Assembly (NCBI GenBank): GCA_947594925.1 | Contig: CANQEJ010000005.1 | Coordinates: 1-36,445, forward strand | DNA: 36,445 bases | Origin: an uncultured Bacilli bacterium | GTDB taxonomy: Bacteria > Bacillota_I > Bacilli_A > RF39 > UBA660 | Direction: 5' to 3' | Part shown: in pieces, positions 31,537 to 36,445 of the stretch | Layout of the letters: each line of letters begins with the position of its first letter | Numbering within the stretch: position 1 is the stretch's first letter | Position numbers and translations under genes: made by a program | The notes under the pieces: generated by a model | Told to the model about the DNA's origin: nothing | The model's input: the letters and a program-made list of their open reading frames with translations, nothing else | Database searches by the model: none

Positions 31537-34176
31537 ATGAAAAAATATGTTTATTTATTCAGTGAAGGTAATGCAGATATGCGTAATTTGCTTGGTGGTA
31601 AAGGAGCTAACTTAGCTGAAATGACTAATTTAGGATTACCAATTCCCCAAGGTTTCACTGTTAGTACAGAAGCTTGTACAGAATATTATAATGACGGAAA
31701 GAAAATATCTAAAGATATTGAAGACCAAATTTTTGTAGCTTTAGAAAAACTTGAGAAAATGCAAGGTAAGAAATTTGGTGATAATGCTGACCCTCTATTA
31801 GTATCAGTTCGTTCAGGAGCCCGTGCTTCTATGCCTGGTATGATGGATACAATTTTAAATCTAGGTTTAAATGATGAAGCCGTAGAAGGATTTGCCAAGA
31901 AAACTAATAATCCAAGATTTGCTTATGATTCATATCGCCGTTTTATTCAAATGTATTCTGATGTGGTAATGGAAGTACCAAAATCATACTTTGAAAAAAT
32001 AATTGATGAAGTAAAAGAAGCAAAAGGGATTAAATACGATACAGAACTTACAGTTGATGATTTAAAAGAATTAGTTGTAAGATTTAAAAAAGTATATAAA
32101 GATGCTATGAACGGTGAAGATTTCCCACAAGATGCTAAAGAACAATTAATGGGAGCTGTTAAAGCAGTATTTAGGTCATGGGATAATCCAAGAGCTATTG
32201 TTTATCGTCGTATGAACGATATTCCAGGCGATTGGGGAACTGCTGTTAATGTTCAAGCTATGGTATTTGGAAATATGGGTGATACATCTGGTACAGGTGT
32301 TGCCTTTACGCGTAATCCATCTACTGGTGAAAAAGGTATTTATGGTGAATACTTAATTAATGCACAAGGGGAGGATGTTGTTGCCGGTGTTCGTACACCA
32401 TCACCAATAACTAAACTAGAACAAGACCTTCCAGAGTGTTATAAAGAATTTATGACCCTTGCTCAAAAACTTGAAGACCATTATCGCGATATGCAAGATA
32501 TGGAATTTACCATTGAAGAAGGCAAATTATATTTCTTGCAAACTAGAAATGGTAAAAGAACAGCTCAAGCTGCTATTCAAATTGCTTGTGACTTAGTAGA
32601 TGAAGGTAAAATTACGGAAGAAGAAGCTGTAATGCGTATTGAAGCTAAATCTTTAGACCAATTATTACACCCAACATTTAATAAAGAAGCTCTAGCTAAA
32701 GGGGAAGTAATTGGTGCTGGTCTTCCTGCCTCTCCAGGAGCTGCTGCTGGTAAAATTGTCTTTACTGCTGAAGAAGCTAAAAAAGAAGGTATTGGTGGCA
32801 AAGGGGAAAAAGTTGTTTTAGTAAGACTTGAAACTACGCCAGAAGATATTGAAGGTATGATTGCATCTCAAGGTATCTTAACTGTACGTGGTGGTATGAC
32901 TTCTCATGCTGCTGTTGTAGCTCGTGGTATGGGTACTTGCTGTGTATCTGGTTGTGGAGATATTAAAATTGATGAAGAAAAAGAAGAATTTACTTTAGGT
33001 GGTAATACCTTTAAAAAAGGTGACTATATCTCTTTAGATGGTACAACTGGTAATATTTATAAAGGCGAAATTGCTACAGAAGAAGCTTCTGTATCTGGTA
33101 ACTTTGGTCGTATCATGGATTGGGCCGATAAAGCGCGTCGCTTAATTGTACGTACTAATGCGGATAATCCAAGAGATACGAAAAATGCAATTAAACTAGG
33201 AGCAGAAGGTATTGGTCTATGCCGTACTGAGCATATGTTCTTTGATGAAGAACGTATTCCAAAAATTCGTAAAATGATTTTATCAGAAACTGTAGAAGAT
33301 AGAGAAAAAGCTTTAAGTGAATTAATTCCTTTCCAAAAAGGTGACTTCAAAGCTATGTATAAAGAGTTAAAAGGTCTACCTATGACAGTTCGTTATTTAG
33401 ACCCACCTCTACATGAATTCTTACCAACTGAAGAAGAAGATATCAAAGCTTTAGCTAAAGATATGGGTGTAAGTGTTGAACATTTAAAACAAAAATGTGA
33501 TGAATTACATGAATTTAACCCTATGATGGGACATCGTGGTTGTCGTCTTGCTGTAACATATCCAGAAATAGCTAAAATGCAAACTCGTGCTTTAATGGAA
33601 GCTGCTATTGAAGTTAAAGAAGAAGATGGTTATGATATTATTCCAGAAATCATGATACCTTTAGTAGGTGAAAAAAAGGAATTAAAATTTGTTAAAGATA
33701 TCGTTATTGCAACTGCTGAAGAAGTAAAAAAAGAAAAAGGTTCAGATATTGAATATCATATTGGTACAATGATTGAAATTCCTCGCGCGGCTTTACTTGC
33801 TGATGAAATAGCAGAAGAAGCAGAATTCTTCTCATTTGGTACTAATGATTTAACACAAATGACTTTTGGTTTCTCAAGAGATGATGCTGGTAAATTCTTA
33901 GATTCTTATTATGCTAATAAGATATATGAATCTGACCCATTTGCTAAATTAGACCAAAATGGTGTTGGTAAACTTGTTAAAATGGCCGTTGAAGGTGGAC
34001 GTCAAACTAGACCTGATATTAAATTAGGTATTTGTGGCGAACACGGAGGAGACCCTGCTTCTGTAGAATTCTGTCATAATATTGGTTTAACATATGTTTC
34101 ATGTTCACCATTTAGAGTTCCTATTGCTCGTTTAGCTGCTGCTCAAGCTGCTATTAAGGAAAAAAATAATAAATAA
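31537..34176 (+). CDS. ppdK: Pyruvate, phosphate dikinase
   Basis: Interconverts pyruvate, ATP and Pi with PEP, AMP and PPi; in anaerobic Firmicutes it usually runs in the glycolytic, ATP-forming direction. The 879 residues are full length. In order: the ATP-grasp nucleotide-binding domain (GGKGANLAEM, SVRSGARASMPGMMDTILNLG), the phosphohistidine domain (GGMTSHAAVVARGMG, His near 455) and the PEP/pyruvate TIM barrel (LGAEGIGLCRTEHMF, GTMIEIPRAAL, SFGTNDLTQMTFGF, LGICGEHGGDP). No regulatory protein (PDRP, DUF299) gene is adjacent. AGGAGG precedes the ATG. Codon use looks more optimised than its neighbours, as expected for an abundant enzyme. Confidence 0.97.
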   Translation: MKKYVYLFSEGNADMRNLLGGKGANLAEMTNLGLPIPQGFTVSTEACTEYYNDGKKISKDIEDQIFVALEKLEKMQGKKFGDNADPLLVSVRSGARASMPGMMDTILNLGLNDEAVEGFAKKTNNPRFAYDSYRRFIQMYSDVVMEVPKSYFEKIIDEVKEAKGIKYDTELTVDDLKELVVRFKKVYKDAMNGEDFPQDAKEQLMGAVKAVFRSWDNPRAIVYRRMNDIPGDWGTAVNVQAMVFGNMGDTSGTGVAFTRNPSTGEKGIYGEYLINAQGEDVVAGVRTPSPITKLEQDLPECYKEFMTLAQKLEDHYRDMQDMEFTIEEGKLYFLQTRNGKRTAQAAIQIACDLVDEGKITEEEAVMRIEAKSLDQLLHPTFNKEALAKGEVIGAGLPASPGAAAGKIVFTAEEAKKEGIGGKGEKVVLVRLETTPEDIEGMIASQGILTVRGGMTSHAAVVARGMGTCCVSGCGDIKIDEEKEEFTLGGNTFKKGDYISLDGTTGNIYKGEIATEEASVSGNFGRIMDWADKARRLIVRTNADNPRDTKNAIKLGAEGIGLCRTEHMFFDEERIPKIRKMILSETVEDREKALSELIPFQKGDFKAMYKELKGLPMTVRYLDPPLHEFLPTEEEDIKALAKDMGVSVEHLKQKCDELHEFNPMMGHRGCRLAVTYPEIAKMQTRALMEAAIEVKEEDGYDIIPEIMIPLVGEKKELKFVKDIVIATAEEVKKEKGSDIEYHIGTMIEIPRAALLADEIAEEAEFFSFGTNDLTQMTFGFSRDDAGKFLDSYYANKIYESDPFAKLDQNGVGKLVKMAVEGGRQTRPDIKLGICGEHGGDPASVEFCHNIGLTYVSCSPFRVPIARLAAAQAAIKEKNNK

Positions 34177-34212
34177 TTTTTAAAAACTGAATATACTAGT
34201 AATGTATACTAT

Positions 34213-34241
34213 TTGACATTTTTATAAAAATATAGTATATT
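34213..34241 (+). promoter_or_regulatory. Promoter of antitoxin RNA copy 1
   Basis: TTGACA, 17 bp, TATATT. The inverted pair TATACTAT (34206-34213) and ATAGTATA (34232-34239) flanks the -35 and enters the -10, so an operator is possible. Start near 34248. Confidence 0.75.
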
Positions 34242-34267
34242 TATATCGCATTTAAGAAATTACGAAA

Positions 34268-34316
34268 ATGTTTCTCGCTTCCGGGTGGCTAGCGAGTAAT
34301 AAATAATCCCGGTCGA
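34268..34316 (+). repeat. Antitoxin repeat unit 1a
   Basis: 49-base unit, identical to the next one; arms CTCGCT/AGCGAG and CCGGG/CCCGG. Confidence 0.93.
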
Positions 34317-34318
34317 CA

Positions 34319-34367
34319 ATGTTTCTCGCTTCCGGGTGGCTAGCGAGTAATAAATAATCCCGGTCGA
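34319..34367 (+). repeat. Antitoxin repeat unit 1b
   Basis: Exact copy of unit 1a after a 2-base CA spacer; followed by AA and ATGCAG, a third junction. Confidence 0.93.
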
Positions 34368-34375
34368 AAATGCAG

Positions 34376-34407
34376 AAAAACTTCATCGTAAGATGGAGTT
34401 TTCTTTT
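34376..34407 (+). terminator. Terminator between antitoxin RNA and toxin gene
   Basis: AAAACTTCATC-GTAA-GATGGAGTTTT then CTTTT. In type III systems a leaky terminator here sets the antitoxin:toxin ratio. Confidence 0.8.
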
Positions 34408-34413
34408 GCCTTA

Positions 34414-34422
34414 TGTTATACT
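34414..34422 (+). promoter_or_regulatory. Possible separate toxin promoter
   Basis: TGTTATACT is an extended -10 just after the terminator, with no good -35; start near 34429, directly before GGAG and the toxin ATG. Confidence 0.35.
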
Positions 34423-34441
34423 TGCTATGGAGTTGATGACA

Positions 34442-34909
34442 ATGAAAATAAAAACAGGTTATTTATATCACATCAAAGATGAATATTTTGATGTCGTTAA
34501 TGATGAAAGCTTAATGCAAAACCATGAAAGAGGGAAGAAAAGACCCACATATTTTACAATTAAAGATAAAGATATTTTATGGTTTATTCCTATTAGTTCT
34601 AAAGTTGATAAATATCAAAATATTATTGATAAAAAAAGGGAAAAATATGGATTTTGCAATACAATATTGATTGAAAAAATCTTTAATGAAAAATCAGTAA
34701 TTTTGTTACAAAATGCTTTTCCAACTTTAGAAAAATATATAGACCATGTTCATACAGTAGATGGCAAGCCAGCCAAAGTTTCTCTAAAATTAGAAAAAAT
34801 TATTCTTAGAAATTTTCAAAATTTAATGAAATTGCACAGTAAGGGTATTAAAGTGTTTTTTACAGATATAGATAAACTAAAAGAAAAAATGTTAAAAGAG
34901 ACAAAATAA
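34442..34909 (+). CDS. cptN: Type III toxin-antitoxin RNase toxin, CptN/ToxN family
   Basis: Endoribonuclease toxin held inactive by the adjacent pseudoknot RNA. The start is the ATG at 34442 (MKIKTGYLYHIKDEYFD) with GGAG nine bases upstream. The frame is open 24 codons further but that stretch is the antitoxin terminator and must be non-coding. The 155 residues match CptIN-family toxins: GYLYHIKDEYFD, RPTYFTIKDKDILWFIPIS, SSKVDKYQ, NTILIEK, ILLQNAFPTLEKYIDHVHT and a C-terminal helix plus VFFTDIDKLKE. No membrane segment. Related type III toxins (ToxN, AbiQ) cause phage abortive infection. Family identification is from memory of the motif pattern, not a search. Confidence 0.87.
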   Translation: MKIKTGYLYHIKDEYFDVVNDESLMQNHERGKKRPTYFTIKDKDILWFIPISSKVDKYQNIIDKKREKYGFCNTILIEKIFNEKSVILLQNAFPTLEKYIDHVHTVDGKPAKVSLKLEKIILRNFQNLMKLHSKGIKVFFTDIDKLKEKMLKETK

Positions 34910-34944
34910 TTGCTGTATGATATTTTTGACAAGCAGGTGATAAC

Positions 34945-35961
34945 ATGATTAAAAATTTTACTACAAATACTTTAAGACCTATGATGAAAATTTCTGAAAT
35001 GGTTTCATATTTAAAACAAAAAAATATTAAATTTGAAAAAATGACTGATGTTGAAGCAGAAAATTATTTGAGATACAATAATAATTATTATAATGTGACA
35101 GCATATAAGCATAATTTTGAAAAATATTTCATTAATGGGAAATTTGTTGATAAATTTATAGATTTAGATTTTGCTTATTTAAAGGATTTATCTATTATTG
35201 ATTATAGAACTAGATTAGTTTTATTTAAAATGATTATTGATATTGAACATTATTTAAAAATAAGAATTTTAAATTTAATAGAAGATATTTATAAAGAAGA
35301 TGGTTATAGAATAGTAAATTTATATTTAGAAAAAGACTTTAATGATGATAAGCTTCCTAAAAAAGTACATAATGGTATATTAAAAAAAGTTGGAAGTGAA
35401 TATTACCATAAAGTATTTTCCAAATATGATATTGATAAAGATACAAAATTAGAAAATATTCCGGTTTGGAAATTTTTAGAAATAATAACATTTGGTGATT
35501 TAGTTAATTTTTATGAGTTTTTTGCTAAAGAATATAATTTGAAAAATGAAATTAAAAATGTATTTATTTTAAGAGAAATTGTAAAATTAAGAAACGCAGT
35601 TGCTCATAATTCATGTGTTCTATGTGATCTTGACAAAAAAGATAATAATTTTGCCCCTGATTTTAAAATAGTGCATTATTTAAATAATTGTGGGATAGGA
35701 AAGAAAACAAGAGATAACAAATTATGTAATTCAAGAATAAGGCAAATAACTTATACACTTTATATGTTTAATAAAATTGTGACTAGCACCGGTGTTAAGC
35801 TAAATGTCACTAAAGATATAAATAATTTGTTTTATAAGCGAATACTTTTACACAAAGAATACTATAATAATAATGAACTATTAAAATCAATATATGGCTA
35901 TTTTGATAAGATAATAAAAAAACATTATAGTATAAATATTGATGAAAATAGTTTGACATAA
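34945..35961 (+). CDS. Abi_2 (AbiD/AbiF) family HEPN abortive-infection protein
   Basis: The 338 residues match the Abi_2 family (PF07751): N-terminal MMKISEMVSYLKQKNIKFE, then AENYLRYNNNYYNVTAYKHNF, FAYLKDLSIIDYRTRLVLFKMIIDIEHYLKIRI, and the HEPN nuclease motif R216-N-A-V-A-H221 in LREIVKLRNAVAHNSCVL, predicted to cut RNA. Abi_2 proteins block phage growth when activated. It begins 35 bases after the toxin gene, with AGGTGAT upstream and no own promoter, so both may be co-transcribed. It is followed at once by a promoter and a hairpin RNA (35953-36049). AbiF proteins with an adjacent noncoding RNA have been reported as toxin-antitoxin pairs and as likely Cas13 relatives. Confidence 0.88.
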   Translation: MIKNFTTNTLRPMMKISEMVSYLKQKNIKFEKMTDVEAENYLRYNNNYYNVTAYKHNFEKYFINGKFVDKFIDLDFAYLKDLSIIDYRTRLVLFKMIIDIEHYLKIRILNLIEDIYKEDGYRIVNLYLEKDFNDDKLPKKVHNGILKKVGSEYYHKVFSKYDIDKDTKLENIPVWKFLEIITFGDLVNFYEFFAKEYNLKNEIKNVFILREIVKLRNAVAHNSCVLCDLDKKDNNFAPDFKIVHYLNNCGIGKKTRDNKLCNSRIRQITYTLYMFNKIVTSTGVKLNVTKDINNLFYKRILLHKEYYNNNELLKSIYGYFDKIIKKHYSINIDENSLT

Positions 35962-35981
35962 TCAGTATTATGCGGTAATAT
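35953..35981 (+). promoter_or_regulatory. Promoter at the end of the Abi gene
   Basis: TTGACA (inside the last codons and stop of the Abi gene), 17 bp, TAATAT. Start near 35988. Confidence 0.75.
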
Positions 35982-35985
35982 GATT

Positions 35986-36049
35986 ATGCAAGGAAAAAGT
36001 GTTTACACTTTTGCATGGGCACTGTCTTAATTGATGGAGCCCTATTTTT
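35986..36049 (+). ncRNA. Predicted small RNA next to the Abi_2 HEPN gene
   Basis: About 62 nt between a strong promoter and a terminator. Hairpin 1: ATGC, bulge AAGGA, AAAAGTG-TTTA-CACTTTT, GCAT (35986-36016). Hairpin 2: GGGC-A-CTGTC-TTAATT-GATGG-A-GCCC (36017-36042), followed by TATTTTT, acting as the terminator. No reading frame of useful length. Position and size fit an RNA partner of the HEPN protein, but no known motif was matched. Confidence 0.6.
36017..36049 (+). terminator. Terminator of the small RNA
   Basis: The hairpin GGGC ... GCCC with the inner CTGTC/GATGG pairs (two G-U), then TATTTTT. Confidence 0.65.
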
Positions 36050-36050
36050 C

Positions 36051-36122
36051 TGTAAAAATTTTTAAATTTTATATATTTAGATTGGCTTTATTCCTCCCAA
36101 ATGAGATTGCATTACATCTATT
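36051..36122. other. AT-rich gap without recognised feature
   Basis: No gene, hairpin with T run or repeat was found between the small RNA terminator and antitoxin copy 2. Confidence 0.5.
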
Positions 36123-36139
36123 TATACTATTAATGTGAC

Positions 36140-36168
36140 TAGACATTTTTATAAAAATATAGTATATT
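36140..36168 (+). promoter_or_regulatory. Promoter of antitoxin RNA copy 2 (weakened -35)
   Basis: TAGACA, 17 bp, TATATT. The -10 and spacer match copy 1, but the -35 changed from TTGACA to TAGACA. Start near 36175. Confidence 0.6.
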
Positions 36169-36194
36169 TATATCGCATTTAAGAAATTACGAAA

Positions 36195-36241
36195 ATGTTT
36201 TTCGCTTCTGGATGGTGCGACTAATAAATGATTTCAGGCGA
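36195..36241 (+). repeat. Antitoxin repeat unit 2a
   Basis: 47 bases; arms TCGC/GCGA and CTGGA/TTCAG. Confidence 0.88.
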
Positions 36242-36243
36242 CA

Positions 36244-36290
36244 ATGTTTTTCGCTTCCGGGTGGTGCGACTAATAAATAATCCCAGTCGA
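36244..36290 (+). repeat. Antitoxin repeat unit 2b
   Basis: 47 bases; arms TCGC/GCGA and CCGGG/CCCAG (one C-A mismatch). Closer to copy 1 than unit 2a is. Confidence 0.88.
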
Positions 36291-36296
36291 AAATGC

Positions 36297-36324
36297 AAAC
36301 TTCATCGTAGGATGGAGTTTTTTT
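36297..36324 (+). terminator. Terminator of antitoxin RNA copy 2
   Basis: AAACTTCATC-GTAG-GATGGAGTTT followed by TTTT; stem as in copy 1, loop GTAG instead of GTAA. Confidence 0.8.
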
Positions 36325-36382
36325 ACTTAAAAGATAAAGTATCTTCATCATTGAATTCTTGATTTTTATGTGAATTATAATT

Positions 36383-36426
36383 CAAAATGTCCGCTTTTTT
36401 GAATTGATTTACAAAACAAAATGTCC
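36383..36426. repeat. Short direct repeats at the window end
   Basis: CAAAATGTCC occurs at 36383-36392 and 36417-36426 (34-base period), beside the palindrome GAATTATAATTC (36372-36383). This could be the end of an IS21-type element, whose ends carry repeated short motifs, but no transposase is in the window. Confidence 0.3.
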
Positions 36427-36445
36427 TATTAAAAAAATTAATTAA

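Larger units (their letters stand above)
34192..34407 (+). repeat. Antitoxin RNA cassette, copy 1 of a long direct repeat
   Basis: Promoter, leader, two tandem units and terminator form a segment of about 215 bases that recurs, diverged, at 36123-36324. Similarity starts at TATACTA.TAATGT and runs through the terminator; the leader between the promoter and first unit is almost identical in both. Confidence 0.9.
34248..34407 (+). ncRNA. cptI: Type III antitoxin RNA (CptI-like), two identical pseudoknot repeats
   Basis: Predicted transcript with a short leader, two identical 49-base units at 51-base period, and a terminator. Each unit has interleaved arms: CTCGCT ... AGCGAG and CCGGG ... CCCGG in the order a-b-a'-b', i.e. 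an H-type pseudoknot, with the A/T-rich linker TAATAAATAAT between a' and b'. Unit borders read GAAAATG, GACAATG and GAAAATG, fitting toxin cleavage at A-rich junctions as in ToxI. The downstream gene is a CptN-like toxin. Known type III antitoxins have this exact layout and neutralise the toxin as processed pseudoknot RNAs. Assignment is by structure and context. Confidence 0.85.
36123..36324 (+). repeat. Antitoxin RNA cassette, copy 2
   Basis: Diverged duplicate of 34192-34407 on the same strand: promoter region, leader, two units, terminator. The two copies flank the toxin, the Abi gene and the small RNA. Confidence 0.88.
36175..36324 (+). ncRNA. Orphan CptI-like antitoxin RNA, two diverged repeats
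   Basis: Leader, two 47-base units at 49-base period, terminator. Junctions read GAAAATG, GACAATG, GAAAATG exactly as in copy 1. Units lack the CTA inserted next to a' in copy 1 and have arm a reduced to TCGC/GCGA. Unit 2a keeps arm b by paired changes (CTGGA/TTCAG), while unit 2b has one mismatch (CCGGG/CCCAG). No toxin gene starts in the 121 bases up to the window end. Confidence 0.75.

Noticed and set aside
33057-33350. Antisense open frame in ppdK
   Set aside because: A shadow of a highly expressed gene; no independent signals.
34268-34367. Tandem repeats as a CRISPR array
   Set aside because: Only two units, separated by 2 bases, with no variable spacers and no cas genes; a promoter, pseudoknot arms, terminator and toxin gene fit a type III antitoxin.
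34268-34367. Tandem SAM-II or preQ1-type pseudoknot riboswitch
   Set aside because: The topology is similar, but I could not match conserved core bases of either class, and the downstream gene is a toxin rather than a SAM or queuosine gene.
34370-34441. N-terminal extension of the toxin (24 codons)
   Set aside because: These codons are the antitoxin terminator stem and T run; a good start with GGAG lies at 34442.
1-36445. Mollicutes genetic code (TGA = Trp)
   Set aside because: Several well-defined genes (rlmN, stp) stop at TGA at family-typical ends, and Trp residues are encoded by TGG.

Overview
The window is AT-rich DNA from a low-GC Gram-positive bacterium, most likely a gut-type, Mollicutes-adjacent member of Bacilli/Erysipelotrichia. 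This rests on PolC plus a second C-family polymerase, PrkC/Stp with PASTA domains, IreB, UPF0473 and TrmR/TrhP, with B. subtilis-like gene order. TGA is used as a normal stop (rlmN, stp), so the Mycoplasma code does not apply. Nearly all genes are on the + strand; only bL28 (rpmB) and one small membrane-protein gene are on the - strand.

Layout. 1-761: 5'-truncated unknown gene. 762-1064: gene-poor gap with a possible small RNA. 1065-7669: fmt, unknown membrane protein, rlmN, stp, prkC, rsgA, rpe, in the order of the B. subtilis fmt-rsmB-rlmN-prpC-prkC-rsgA-rpe block but with rsmB replaced. 7692-8315: small membrane protein and rpmB on the - strand. 8406-9131: AlkD-like glycosylase. 9209-15845: ireB, ruvX, UPF0473, mltG, trmR, murF, trhP1, trhP2, greA. 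15861-18781: stand-alone GdpP-like DHH phosphoesterase, trigger factor, LemA. 18940-27720: dnaE and polC side by side, then a class-I amidotransferase-like hydrolase and a metallophosphoesterase. 27816-31427: two unknown genes, a XerC/D recombinase and a WG-repeat-like membrane protein. 31537-34176: pyruvate phosphate dikinase.

The accessory end (34192-36445) is the most interesting part. It holds a type III (RNA-protein) toxin-antitoxin locus of the CptIN type: promoter, two identical 51-nt pseudoknot repeats, terminator, then a CptN-like RNase toxin. Next comes an Abi_2 (AbiD/AbiF) HEPN protein, followed at once by a promoter-hairpin-terminator unit that looks like a dedicated small RNA. 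Last is a second, diverged copy of the promoter-repeats-terminator antitoxin cassette with no toxin after it inside the window. The repeat stems show compensatory changes between copies.

How the genes work together. Cell-wall and growth signalling is represented by PrkC/Stp, IreB, MltG and MurF. tRNA wobble-U34 modification is represented by TrmR and TrhP1/2. Translation and ribosome maturation are represented by Fmt, RlmN, RsgA, bL28 and trigger factor. Both replicative polymerases lie behind a promoter carrying a near-consensus LexA box. Promoters across the window share one style: a -35, a 17-bp spacer, and often a TGn extended -10. This made it possible to call many transcription starts and to reassign several start codons.
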